A stretch of DNA of 7,903 nt from an uncultured Eubacteriales bacterium (GCA_900550525.1 URSN01000088.1:1-7903); one strand, 5' to 3'. Shown: positions 1 to 6,305, counted from the stretch's first letter. Notes: a model not told the origin generated them from the sequence alone. A program made the numbers and translations.

Positions 1-598
1 GGGCCATCCGGGCCGCGCTTTCCCTGCCCCCCCTACGGCTGGTGGAGGAACCCACCGTGGTCACGATGCCTTCGCCGATCCGGGCGATGATGGTCTCCTC
101 GCCGGAGCCGCCCACCAAACGGTCGATGTTGGCCCGCACGGTGACCCGGGCCTTGGCCCGCAATTCGATACCCTCCTTGGCGATGGCCGCCACGATGGGG
201 GTCTCGATGACCTTGGGGTTAACGCTCATCTGAACGGCGTTGAGCACGTCCCGGCCGGCCAGGTCGATGGCGCAGGACTTTTCAAAGTCGAGCGGGATGC
301 CGGCGCGCTGCGCGGCGATGAGCGCGTTGATCACGCGGTCCACGTTGCCGCCGGCCAGGTAATGCGCCTCGAGCTTGTTGATCGAAACGGTGAGCCCCGC
401 CTTGGTCGCCTTGATGAGCGGGCTGACGATGCGCGAGGGCACCACCTTGCGGATGCGCATGCCGACGAGCTGGAAGATGCCGATGTGCACGCCGGACGCG
501 CGCGCCGAGATCCACAGCCCGAGCGGCACGAACGTGAAGAACAGCACGAGAAACAGGATTGCCGCGATGATGATGGCGACGGTGATGATAAGATCCAT
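1..598 (-). CDS. floA: Flotillin-like protein FloA, N-terminal part (runs off the window)
   Basis: FloA is a membrane-anchored SPFH-domain scaffold that organises ordered membrane microdomains in Firmicutes. The 199 visible codons give an N-terminal hydrophobic segment at about residues 3-25. The FloA-specific SPFH region follows, with [46 protein letters not shown] and [13 protein letters not shown]. The start at 598 is preceded by AAGGAGGG five to six bases upstream. The gene lies 89 bp downstream of nfeD on the same strand, the usual nfeD-floA pairing. The C-terminal coiled-coil half, rich in Ala and Glu, is outside the window. Two oddities: codon choice changes near position 255 (Arg CGC before, CGG/CGT/AGG after), and the last 13 residues ([13 protein letters not shown]) poorly match the usual family segment (S-x-x-x-VLENPD), although the register is kept. 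Family identity is secure; the integrity of bases 1-50 is not. Confidence 0.93.
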   Translation of the reverse strand, partial: MDLIITVAIIIAAILFLVLFFTFVPLGLWISARASGVHIGIFQLVGMRIRKVVPSRIVSPLIKATKAGLTVSINKLEAHYLAGGNVDRVINALIAAQRAGIPLDFEKSCAIDLAGRDVLNAVQMSVNPKVIETPIVAAIAKEGIELRAKARVTVRANIDRLVGGSGEETIIARIGEGIVTTVGSSTSRRGGRESAARMA

Positions 599-626
599 GA
601 TACCCTCCTTTATGATCGCTCTTTGT

Positions 627-643
627 CCGGCGCGGCGCGCCGG
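627..643. repeat. GC hairpin in the nfeD-floA intergenic gap
   Basis: An inverted repeat lies here: CCGGCG and CGCCGG around a five-base CGGCG loop. It sits in the 89-bp space between nfeD and floA. No T-run follows on the minus strand, so it is not a convincing terminator. It could stabilise the mRNA end or mark a processing point between the two genes; that is inference. Confidence 0.4.
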
Positions 644-651
644 CCTTGCTC

Positions 652-670
652 ATCCTATCAATATCCTATC
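652..670. repeat. Tandem 8-bp direct repeat just past nfeD stop
   Basis: ATCCTATC occurs twice with an 11-bp period (652-659 and 663-670), separated by AAT. On the minus strand it reads GATAGGAT twice, between the nfeD stop and the floA start. One-turn spacing would suit a DNA-binding protein, and TAGGAT loosely resembles a -10 box. No function can be assigned. Confidence 0.35.
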
Positions 671-687
671 GGGTCTGCCCCCATCCG

Positions 688-1260
688 TCAGGGCGCGCCC
701 GGGGCCGTCCGCTGCGCATCCGGCGTTTCCGCCCCTGCCGCCGGCGCGTCCTCCGCCGGCCTGACGAGCACGTGCAGCCCGCGCACCTCCGTGATGACCA
801 CGGGCACGCCCGCGGGCAGGAATTCCCCGGCGGTCATGACGTCCCGGCGCTCGCCGTCAAACTCCGCGATGCCGGCGGGCCTGAGCGGCGTGACGGAAAC
901 GCCGCGCCTGCCGACGTTCTGCTGCTCGCTCGCGTCGGAGAGCGAGGTGGAGCCGGCGTCGATCTGCTCGTCGAGCACCGCGAACGAGCGCGACAGCTTC
1001 CCCCGCTGGAACGAGCGGATGAACAGCAGCAGCGCCGCCACGATGAGCACGAGCACGGCCGCGGCGATGTACGCCGCCACGGCGGGCGAGCCGAACAGCA
1101 GCTGCATGACCACGACCGCCGCAAGCAGCAGCAGCCCAAGTCCGCCCGCCACGCCGAACCCCGGCGTGAACAGTTCGATGAGCAGCAGCAGCACGCCGGC
1201 CGCCAGGCAAATGAGCGTCGGCACGGCCAGCGGCCCGAATACTTGCACCAGTTGCTCCAT
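688..1260 (-). CDS. nfeD: NfeD-like membrane protein (short form, partner of FloA)
   Basis: NfeD-family proteins accompany flotillins and are thought to act in membrane microdomain organisation or protein quality control. This 190-residue protein has three hydrophobic helices (about 12-30, 36-56 and 61-82), then a linker, then the NfeD OB-fold (about 115-170). The OB-fold carries the family signature GRRGVSVTPLRPAG-IAEFDG and ends with a strand like VRGLHVLVRP. An Ala/Pro-rich tail of about 20 residues follows. There is no ClpP-like serine protease domain, so this is the short class, similar in layout to B. subtilis YuaF. I chose the ATG at 1260 because GGGAGG lies six bases upstream. An in-frame ATG at 1281 adds seven residues but overlaps that ribosome-binding site. 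It is the first gene of the nfeD-floA operon, with an extended -10 promoter 34 bp upstream. Confidence 0.9.
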   Translation of the reverse strand: MEQLVQVFGPLAVPTLICLAAGVLLLLIELFTPGFGVAGGLGLLLLAAVVVMQLLFGSPAVAAYIAAAVLVLIVAALLLFIRSFQRGKLSRSFAVLDEQIDAGSTSLSDASEQQNVGRRGVSVTPLRPAGIAEFDGERRDVMTAGEFLPAGVPVVITEVRGLHVLVRPAEDAPAAGAETPDAQRTAPGAP

Positions 1261-1293
1261 GGCGATCCTCCCGCAACGCATTGGTTTGGGTAC

Positions 1294-1322
1294 AGTATAC
1301 CATAACCAAAGCGCGAGAAAAA
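1294..1322 (-). promoter_or_regulatory. Predicted sigma-A promoter of nfeD-floA (extended -10)
   Basis: On the minus strand TATACT (1299-1294) is preceded by TG one base further upstream (1302-1301), forming an extended -10. Seventeen bases upstream the -35 position reads TTTTTC (1322-1317), a poor match in an A/T-rich tract. The AT-rich pocket stands out in GC-rich DNA. It is placed correctly for nfeD and is divergent from the cysE promoter. Confidence 0.6.
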
Positions 1323-1359
1323 TAAAATTTCCATCAACTTTTTGTCAGGCGCTCCGCAC

Positions 1360-1389
1360 TTGACAACGCGGCGGCGCATGGCATATAGT
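1360..1389 (+). promoter_or_regulatory. Predicted sigma-A promoter of the T-box/cysE-cysS operon
   Basis: A perfect -35 TTGACA (1360-1365) is followed by an 18-bp spacer and TATAGT (1384-1389), five of six matches to the -10 consensus. Transcription would start near 1396, immediately before T-box Stem I. The long leader that follows explains why a strong promoter lies about 300 bp ahead of cysE. Confidence 0.75.
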
Positions 1390-1402
1390 AGAAGCGGAAA
1401 AG

Positions 1403-1670
1403 GCAGCGACCGGGAAAGAGTACCCGCAGCATCACGCCATCAGAGAGGGCTGGCCATCGGCTGCAAGCCGGCCCGGGCGGCGCGGCGGCGAAGTGCCTCC
1501 CGCAGCCGCCGGCGACAACGGGCCGCGGGCCCCTGTACCGCCGGACGTGGGGCCGCGTTAAGGCCGGGCCGGTCATGCGCCGGCGCAGAGGGGGAAACGG
1601 ACGTTTCCAAATAAAGTGGGACCGCGAAGCACATTCGTCTTTATGCAGGCGTTTGTGCGTTTTTTATTTT
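1403..1670 (+). ncRNA. T-box riboswitch leader, cysteine-specific (UGC specifier)
   Basis: T-box leaders bind a cognate tRNA and terminate transcription when it is charged. Elements seen: the base of Stem I pairs CGGGA (1411-1415) with TCCCG (1498-1502). An S-turn AGTA (1419-1422) sits opposite the specifier loop, where TGC (1494-1496, Cys) lies in GAAGTGCC. The distal AGAGAG (1442-1447) and GGCTGCAAGCC match the conserved apical region that docks the tRNA elbow. Stem III is GGAAAC/GTTTCC (1593-1608). The T-box AAAGTGGGACCGCG (1613-1626) matches the family consensus except at two of its first positions. Antiterminator: 1611-1616 pairs with 1639-1644, the seven-base bulge UGGGACC is 1617-1623, and 1624-1628 pairs with 1634-1638. 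It competes with the terminator at 1629-1658. Downstream cysE and cysS agree with a cysteine specificity. The region 1503-1592 should hold Stem II; I did not resolve its pairing. Confidence 0.93.
1629..1670 (+). terminator. T-box intrinsic terminator (regulated)
   Basis: GCACA (1629-1633) pairs with TGTGC (1654-1658). After a symmetric TT/TT internal loop, CGTC (1636-1639) pairs with GGCG (1648-1651, one G-U pair). A U-rich tract follows from 1660 to 1670, interrupted by a single A. The same 5' bases form the antiterminator loop and 3' arm, so the two structures exclude each other. Confidence 0.88.
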
Positions 1671-1688
1671 GCAGGAGGGAGTTTGCCT

Positions 1689-2423
1689 ATGTTCGATACG
1701 CTCAAAAGCGACATCCGCTGCGTGCTCGACCGCGACCCGGCCGCGCGCAGCGCGTGGGAGGTGTTCCTGTGCTACCCGGGCTTCCACGCCGTGCGCTGGC
1801 ACCGCTTTGCGCACTTTCTGCACCGGCACGGGCGCAGGACGCTCGCGCGCCTGGTGGCCGAGTGGTGCCGCTTCTTCACGGGCGTGGACATCCATCCGGC
1901 CGCGCGCATCGGCAAGCGGCTGTTCATCGACCATGGCGAGGGCGTGGTCATCGGCGAGACGGCGGAAATCGGCGACGACGTGACCATCTACCAGGGCGCG
2001 ACGCTCGGCGGCACGGGCAAGGAGAGCGGCAAGCGGCACCCGACCATCGGCAACCATGTGACCATCTCGGCCGGCGCGGCGGTGCTCGGGCCGTTCACCG
2101 TGGGCGACTACGCCAAGATCGGCGCGGGCGCGGTGGTGCTCTCGGAGGTGCCGCCGTGCGCCACGGTCGTCGGCGTGCCGGGGCATGTGGCCCGCCTGTA
2201 CGACTGCCCGGCGCGCTGCTGCGGCGACGAGACGTGCGACCGCAACGCGCCCGACTGTCAAAAACGCGCCGCCTGCGAAACGGCGCGGCGCATCGCCGGC
2301 GCGCACGCCGCGGGCGAGGCGGGAGTGGACCTCGACCAGGTCCACCTGCCCGACCCGGTGCAGCAGCAGCTGGAGAGCCTGCTCCGGCGCATCGAGGCGC
2401 TCGAAAAGGAGCGCGGGCGCTGA
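1689..2423 (+). CDS. cysE: Serine O-acetyltransferase (EC 2.3.1.30)
   Basis: CysE acetylates L-serine with acetyl-CoA, giving O-acetylserine for cysteine synthesis in the cytoplasm. The 244-residue product has a short N-terminal helical domain, shorter than in enterobacteria and as in Bacillus. A left-handed beta-helix of hexapeptide repeats follows. D67 (in GVDIHP) and H82 (in FIDHGEG) correspond in sequence and spacing to the catalytic Asp/His pair described for the H. influenzae enzyme (D143/H158). [12 protein letters not shown] forms the acetyl-CoA loop region, and [20 protein letters not shown] closes the helix. The start at 1689 has GGAGGG ten bases upstream; a longer reading from 1575 would run through the T-box and is rejected. 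Oddity: residues 173-196 carry six cysteines (173, 177, 178, 183, 190, 196). They come before a tail with [19 protein letters not shown] and a coiled-coil-like end. It is first in the operon with cysS. Confidence 0.96.
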   Translation: MFDTLKSDIRCVLDRDPAARSAWEVFLCYPGFHAVRWHRFAHFLHRHGRRTLARLVAEWCRFFTGVDIHPAARIGKRLFIDHGEGVVIGETAEIGDDVTIYQGATLGGTGKESGKRHPTIGNHVTISAGAAVLGPFTVGDYAKIGAGAVVLSEVPPCATVVGVPGHVARLYDCPARCCGDETCDRNAPDCQKRAACETARRIAGAHAAGEAGVDLDQVHLPDPVQQQLESLLRRIEALEKERGR

Positions 2424-2430
2424 CGCCCGC

Positions 2431-2449
2431 CGCCGCTTTTCAAGCGGCG
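2431..2449. repeat. 8-bp-stem hairpin between cysE and cysS
   Basis: CGCCGCTT (2431-2438) and AAGCGGCG (2442-2449) form a perfect eight-pair stem around TTC. No T-run follows, so a terminator is unlikely and cysE-cysS read-through is expected. The right arm overlaps the -35 region of the possible internal promoter. Confidence 0.6.
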
Positions 2450-2465
2450 CGGCCTGTGATATACT
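2437..2465 (+). promoter_or_regulatory. Possible internal promoter for cysS
   Basis: TTTTCA (2437-2442), a 17-bp spacer and TATACT (2460-2465) with TG one base upstream (2457-2458) form an extended -10 promoter. It has the same TG-N-TATACT form as the nfeD promoter. It lies 26 bp before the cysS start and would let cysS be made when the T-box has terminated. Sequence match only. Confidence 0.5.
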
Positions 2466-2490
2466 ACAGAACCAGAAACGGAGGACGCCA

Positions 2491-3882
2491 ATGCAGCTAT
2501 ACAACACCATGACCCGCAAAAAAGAGGAGCTCGTGCCCCTCGTGCCGGGCAAGATCGGCATGTACGCCTGCGGCCCGACGGTCTACAACTACTTCCACAT
2601 CGGCAACGCGCGGCCGTTCATCGTGTTCGACACGCTGCGCCGCTACCTCACCTACCGCGGCTATGAGGTCACGTTCGTACAGAACTTCACGGACATCGAC
2701 GACAAGATGATCCGCCGCGCAAACGAGGAGGGCACGAGCGTGGCGGCGCTGGGCGAGCGGTTCATCGCCGAGTACTACCGCGACGCGGATGCGCTGGGCA
2801 TCGAGCGCGCCAGCGCCAACCCGCGCGCGACGGAACACATCGGCGAGATCATCGCGCTGGTGCAAAAGCTCGTGGACAGCGGGCACGCCTATGCGCCGGG
2901 CAACGGCGACGTTTACTTCTCCGTGCGCAGCTTCCCCGGCTACGGCAAGCTGTCCGGCCAGAACGTCGACGACCTGGAGAACGGCGCGCGCGTGGAGCCG
3001 GGCGAGAGCAAGCGCGATCCGCTGGACTTCGCGCTCTGGAAGGGCGAAAAGCCCGGCGAGCCGGCGTGGGATTCTCCCTGGGGCCGCGGCCGCCCGGGCT
3101 GGCACATCGAGTGCAGCGCCATGAGCATGGCCATCCTCGGCGAATCCTTCGACATCCACGCCGGCGGGCAGGACCTGATCTTCCCGCACCACGAGAACGA
3201 GATCGCACAGTCCGAGGCGGCCACGGGCAAGCCCTTTGCGCGCTACTGGCTGCACAACGGCTACATCAACGTCGACAACCAGAAGATGAGCAAGTCGCTG
3301 GGCAACTTCTTCACCGTGCGCGACATCGCAAAGGAGTTCGACCTTGAGGCCGTGCGCCTGTTCATGCTCTCGGTCCACTACCGCAACCCGGTCAACTTCT
3401 CGCGCGAGCTCATCCAGCAGGCGGAGGCGGCGCTCACGCGGCTGCGCACGGCGCGCAAGCGCCTCCGCGAGGCGCAGCGCACGGACGGCACGCCGGAGGA
3501 CGCGGCGTTCACCGCCGCGCTGGACGGCTACCGCGCGCGCTTTGAGGACGCCATGGACGACGATCTGAACACCGCCGACGCGCTGGGCGCGCTGTTCGAG
3601 CTGGCGCGCGCGTGCAACACGTTCGTTTCGCAGCCGCGCGGCGGCGCGGCCATCGACGCGGCGGCCGCCCTGTTCGACCGGCTCTGCGGCGTGCTGGGGC
3701 TGTTGCAGCACGCGCAGGAGGCGGCCGCCCCGGCGGCGGCGCTCGAACTGCTCGAGCAGCGCCAGCAGGCGCGCGCTGCGCGCGACTTTGCGCGCGCAGA
3801 CGCGCTGCGCGACCAGCTCAAGGCCCTGGGCTATGCCGTGGAGGACACCAAGCAGGGGCCCAAACTCCGGCCGCTGAACTGA
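2491..3882 (+). CDS. cysS: Cysteinyl-tRNA synthetase (EC 6.1.1.16)
   Basis: CysRS is a class I aminoacyl-tRNA synthetase that attaches cysteine to tRNA-Cys in the cytoplasm. The 463-residue length is normal for the family. The HIGH motif is HIGN at 36-39 and the KMSKS motif is at 265-269. The four zinc ligands that select cysteine are present as C27 (YACGPT), C208 (IECSAM), H233 and E237 (in FPHHENE), matching the E. coli pattern. The C-terminal half holds the DALR helical bundle ([16 protein letters not shown]) and a short anticodon-binding tail ending [17 protein letters not shown]. The start at 2491 has GGAGG six bases upstream. It follows cysE after 67 bp and is controlled by the upstream cysteine T-box, so its product consumes the tRNA that the leader senses. 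A possible internal promoter gives some independence. Nothing is missing. Confidence 0.98.
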   Translation: MQLYNTMTRKKEELVPLVPGKIGMYACGPTVYNYFHIGNARPFIVFDTLRRYLTYRGYEVTFVQNFTDIDDKMIRRANEEGTSVAALGERFIAEYYRDADALGIERASANPRATEHIGEIIALVQKLVDSGHAYAPGNGDVYFSVRSFPGYGKLSGQNVDDLENGARVEPGESKRDPLDFALWKGEKPGEPAWDSPWGRGRPGWHIECSAMSMAILGESFDIHAGGQDLIFPHHENEIAQSEAATGKPFARYWLHNGYINVDNQKMSKSLGNFFTVRDIAKEFDLEAVRLFMLSVHYRNPVNFSRELIQQAEAALTRLRTARKRLREAQRTDGTPEDAAFTAALDGYRARFEDAMDDDLNTADALGALFELARACNTFVSQPRGGAAIDAAAALFDRLCGVLGLLQHAQEAAAPAAALELLEQRQQARAARDFARADALRDQLKALGYAVEDTKQGPKLRPLN

Positions 3883-3923
3883 AACGGGCCGCTTTCATAA
3901 ACGACCGACGGAGGAGGAACTGA

Positions 3924-4565
3924 ATGGGTATCCTGTATTATGCGATCCTGCTGGGCATGGGCGTCTACGTCCTCTGGGCCGGCATCACCGGCAAGGGCAA
4001 GCTCTACGCCGGGGACAACATCAAGGAGGGCATGGAGGAAAAATTCCGCAAGACCATGCGCCGCATCTACCTGGCGCTGGGCGCTGCGATGACGCTCAAC
4101 GGCGTGGTGTCCGCGCTGTCGGACCTGCTGTACACCGTGGAGATCGTGGAGGAGGCGACGGAGACGACGCCGCAGGTGACGCAGGTCGTCCCGCGCATCG
4201 ACCTGGGCGCGTTCAGCTTCCTGACGCCGGGCGTGCTGAGCGTGCTCACGTTCGTGTGCATGGGGCTGGTCATCGCGCTGATCGTGGTGATGCTCGTCGT
4301 CATGCGCCGCTTCACCGACCGCAACGCGCGCCGCAGCGCGCCCGCCGGCCAGCCGGACCGGCAGGCCGGGCACGTGCTGCCCGTGGACGCATTTGAGTTC
4401 GACGACGGGGAGGACGATGGCGAGCCGGAAGCGCCCGCGGATGCAGCCGTGCAAACGCCGGCGGCAGCGGACGCCGGCGCGGGCGATGCAAAAGCCGCTG
4501 CGGATGATGCAAAAGCGGCCGTGGACGCCGCCGCCGGCGGCGCGGAGCAGGCGGACAACGCCTGA
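3924..4565 (+). CDS. Unrecognised three-helix membrane protein with acidic Ala-rich tail
   Basis: I do not recognise a family. The 213-residue product has hydrophobic helices at about 3-21, 48-66 and 104-127. A basic/amphipathic loop lies between the first two (KEGMEEKFRKTMRR), and a Thr/Glu-rich stretch (76-88) lies between the second and third. Arginines follow helix 3, suggesting that the tail is cytoplasmic. Residues 145-213 are low-complexity and acidic (FEFDDGEDDGEPEAPAD, then Ala/Asp/Lys), including an imperfect repeat DAKAAADDAKAAVDAA that is also visible in the DNA as two copies of GATGCAAAAGC (4486 and 4507). The start at 3924 has a strong GGAGGAGG six bases upstream. It begins 41 bp after cysS with no terminator between, so it should be co-transcribed under T-box control. 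It ends before tandem hairpins. Codon usage and GC content match the neighbours, so it looks like a real gene. Confidence 0.85.
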   Translation: MGILYYAILLGMGVYVLWAGITGKGKLYAGDNIKEGMEEKFRKTMRRIYLALGAAMTLNGVVSALSDLLYTVEIVEEATETTPQVTQVVPRIDLGAFSFLTPGVLSVLTFVCMGLVIALIVVMLVVMRRFTDRNARRSAPAGQPDRQAGHVLPVDAFEFDDGEDDGEPEAPADAAVQTPAAADAGAGDAKAAADDAKAAVDAAAGGAEQADNA

Positions 4566-4581
4566 CGGAAAGCCATTATGC

Positions 4582-4604
4582 GGGAAGGGGCGCTCCCCCT
4601 TCCC
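4582..4604 (+). repeat. G/C-rich hairpin before the operon terminator
   Basis: GGGAAGGGG (4582-4590) pairs with CCCCTTCCC (4596-4604) around CGCTC, nine perfect pairs. It has no T-run of its own and probably supports the adjacent terminator or protects the mRNA 3' end. Confidence 0.55.
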
Positions 4605-4614
4605 CGGTCAAAAC

Positions 4615-4642
4615 GGAAAAAGCGGCTTGCGCCGCTTTTTCC
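4615..4642. terminator. Intrinsic terminator, probably bidirectional
   Basis: A twelve-pair perfect stem, GGAAAAAGCGGC (4615-4626) and GCCGCTTTTTCC (4631-4642), surrounds a TTGC loop. The A-run and T-run on the two arms let it work on either strand. It ends the cysE-cysS-membrane protein operon, and it could also stop transcripts arriving from the convergent gene at 4761-6158. Confidence 0.85.
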
Positions 4643-4658
4643 TGGTTCTCCCGGGCCC

Positions 4659-4741
4659 GCGCGCCGGAAGGCGCGGCCGGGTTGAGATTTGTTCCACCCG
4701 CCCGGGTGTGCAAGGTCTGCGCGCCGGTGGGCGCGGCCGGG
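4659..4741. repeat. Two 23-bp GC hairpin repeats, 60 bp apart
   Basis: The 23-bp segments 4659-4681 and 4719-4741 differ at only two bases. Each contains CGCGCC and GGCGCG around a four-base loop (GGAA in the first copy, GGTG in the second), so each can fold alone. They lie directly past the stop of the synthase gene on the minus strand. They may be a small dispersed intergenic repeat or a transcript-end structure. Confidence 0.6.
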
Positions 4742-4760
4742 CCGGGCGTCAAGCGCCGCC

Positions 4761-6158
4761 TCAGTCGGTCAGGTCGACGCCAAGGTTCTTCGCCTCGCGC
4801 GCGGAGACGTGCTCCAGCTCACCGTTGGAGATGACGGTCACGCGGCCGCCGGCGTATTCCTCGTCCACCCACGCCTTGACCGCCAGCACGAGCGGGTGCG
4901 ATTTGTCCAGCGCGCGCTCGCCCTTCAGGCCGTAGTGCGAGTTGATCCAGTGCGCGATGCCGGACACGCCCGAGGTGTTGCTGATGGCGACCATCGGCGG
5001 CCGGTTCAAAATGGCGCCGGTGTCGAAGATGTTGTAGATCTCCTCGTTCTTTTGCAGGCCGTCGGCATGCACGCCGGCGCGCGTGACGTTGAAGTCGGAG
5101 CCGACGAACGGCGTCTGCGGCGGAATGTCGTAGTGCAGCACGTCGCGGTAGTACTCCGCGATCTCGGTGATGACGGTCGGGTCCATGCCGTCGAGCGTAC
5201 CGCGCAGCTGCGCGTACTCGATGACCATGGCCTCGAGCGGGCAGTTGCCCGTGCGCTCGCCGATGCCCAGCAGCGAACAGTTGACCGCCGACGCGCCGTA
5301 GAGCCAGGCGGTGACGGAGTTGGTGACCGCGCCGTAGAAATCGTTGTGGCCGTGCCACTCCAGCAGCTCCGACGGGAAGCGCGCATGGTGGCGCAGGCCG
5401 TAGATGATGCCCGGCACGCTGCGCGGCATGGCCGCGCCGGGGATGGACACGCCGTAGCCGAGCGTATCGCACGCGCGCAGCTTGATCGGCACGCCGGACT
5501 CCTTCATCAGCTTGGACAGCTCCAGCACGAACGGCACCACGAAGCCGTAGAAATCGGCGCGGGTGATATCCTCCAGGTGGCAGCGCGGCCGCACGCCCGT
5601 CTCGATGCACTCGCGCACGATGCTCACATAGTGATCGACCGCCTGCCTGCGCGTCATCTTCAGCTTGTAGAAGATGTGGTAATCCGAGCAGCTGACCAGG
5701 ATGCCCGTCTCCTTCATGCCGATCTCGCGCACCATCTCAAAGTCCTTGCGCGAGGCGCGAATCCAGCTGGTGACCTCCGGGTACTCATAGCCGCGCTCCA
5801 TGCAGCGCAGCACCGCGTCCCGGTCCTTCTTGGAATACAGGAAGAACTCGCTCTGGCGGATGATGCCGTTCGGCCCGCCCAGGCGGTGCAGCATGTCGAA
5901 GATGTCCACGATCTGCTCGGTCGTGTACGGCTCGCGCGACTGCTGCCCGTCGCGGAACGTCGTATCCGTGATCCAGATCTTCTCCGGCATGGCCATGGGC
6001 ACATGGCGCATGTTGAACGCGATGCGCGGGATGTGTTCGTAATCGAACATGATGCGGTAGAGGTTCGGTTCCGCCACATCCTGCAGCACGTAGTCGAACT
6101 CGTTCTTCTCCAATAGATTGGTATGCGGATTCATCTGCAAATCCTTGTTGATCGCCAT
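4761..6158 (-). CDS. HMGL/DRE-TIM acyl-CoA condensing enzyme, candidate Re-citrate synthase
   Basis: The family condenses an acyl-CoA with a 2-oxo acid (2-isopropylmalate, homocitrate, citramalate and Re-citrate synthases). The 465-residue product shows the DRE-TIM start TDTTFRDGQQ (64-73, with R69 and D70). It also has the metal-binding HGHND (269-273), GERTGNCPLEA (300-310) and AGVHADG (361-367). Compared with LeuA it has about 60 extra N-terminal residues and lacks the roughly 130-residue regulatory C-terminal domain. This layout and the NEFDYVLQDVAEPNLYR leader recall clostridial proteins often annotated as isopropylmalate synthase; relatives in C. kluyveri and C. acetobutylicum were shown to be oxygen-sensitive Re-citrate synthases. 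That assignment is from memory of the family, so substrate is uncertain. The start at 6158 has GGAGGTGA seven bases upstream. No leuBCD genes adjoin it, and it has its own promoter. Family confidence is high; Re-citrate synthase about 0.55. Confidence 0.93.
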   Translation of the reverse strand: MAINKDLQMNPHTNLLEKNEFDYVLQDVAEPNLYRIMFDYEHIPRIAFNMRHVPMAMPEKIWITDTTFRDGQQSREPYTTEQIVDIFDMLHRLGGPNGIIRQSEFFLYSKKDRDAVLRCMERGYEYPEVTSWIRASRKDFEMVREIGMKETGILVSCSDYHIFYKLKMTRRQAVDHYVSIVRECIETGVRPRCHLEDITRADFYGFVVPFVLELSKLMKESGVPIKLRACDTLGYGVSIPGAAMPRSVPGIIYGLRHHARFPSELLEWHGHNDFYGAVTNSVTAWLYGASAVNCSLLGIGERTGNCPLEAMVIEYAQLRGTLDGMDPTVITEIAEYYRDVLHYDIPPQTPFVGSDFNVTRAGVHADGLQKNEEIYNIFDTGAILNRPPMVAISNTSGVSGIAHWINSHYGLKGERALDKSHPLVLAVKAWVDEEYAGGRVTVISNGELEHVSAREAKNLGVDLTD

Positions 6159-6196
6159 CGTCCTGTCACCTCCGCAAAGATATGATATATTGGATT

Positions 6197-6225
6197 AGTA
6201 TACACGTTTGTGCGTAAAAATGCAA
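6197..6225 (-). promoter_or_regulatory. Predicted promoter of the DRE-TIM synthase gene
   Basis: On the minus strand TTGCAT (6225-6220), a 17-bp spacer and TATACT (6202-6197) lie 39 bp upstream of the start codon, in an AT-rich pocket of GC-rich DNA. The -35 matches only three of six bases, the -10 five of six. Confidence 0.6.
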
Positions 6226-6280
6226 GCCCCTTGTGCAAAACCTGCGCCGGTCTCCGCACGCCCGTCCGATGCAAAAGCGA

Positions 6281-6305
6281 AGCCGCCGCCAAAAAGGCGG
6301 CGGCT
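6281..6305 (-). terminator. Hairpin after the [2Fe-2S] subunit gene, probable terminator
   Basis: AGCCGCCGCC (6281-6290) and GGCGGCGGCT (6296-6305) form ten perfect pairs around AAAAA. On the minus strand it is followed by TCGCTTTTGC, only a short T-run. It lies 78 bp past the stop of the [2Fe-2S] subunit gene and before the next promoter, so a terminator role is sensible though the U-tract is weak. Confidence 0.6.

Noticed and set aside
362..1363. 333-codon plus-strand frame across floA and nfeD
   Set aside because: Shadow of two well-supported minus-strand genes; it also runs through the nfeD promoter and has no family resemblance.
1575..1688. Upstream start giving a 282-residue CysE
   Set aside because: The added 38 codons come from T-box Stem III, the antiterminator and the terminator. 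The ATG at 1689 follows a clear GGAGGG.
2431..2449. Hairpin between cysE and cysS as a terminator
   Set aside because: The stem is perfect, but no T-run follows on the plus strand and a ribosome-binding site and cysS start come directly after.
1641..2561. 306-codon open frame opposite cysE
   Set aside because: It crosses cysE, the intergenic promoter and the start of cysS; no domain and no ribosome-binding site logic.
2497..3711. 404-codon open frame opposite cysS
   Set aside because: Antisense shadow with compositionally biased protein; cysS on the plus strand has every catalytic and zinc-binding residue.
4689..6116. 475-codon open frame on the plus strand
   Set aside because: It is the antisense shadow of the DRE-TIM synthase. 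Its product is Arg/Ala/Val/His-rich with no recognisable domain, and such frames are common opposite GC-rich genes.
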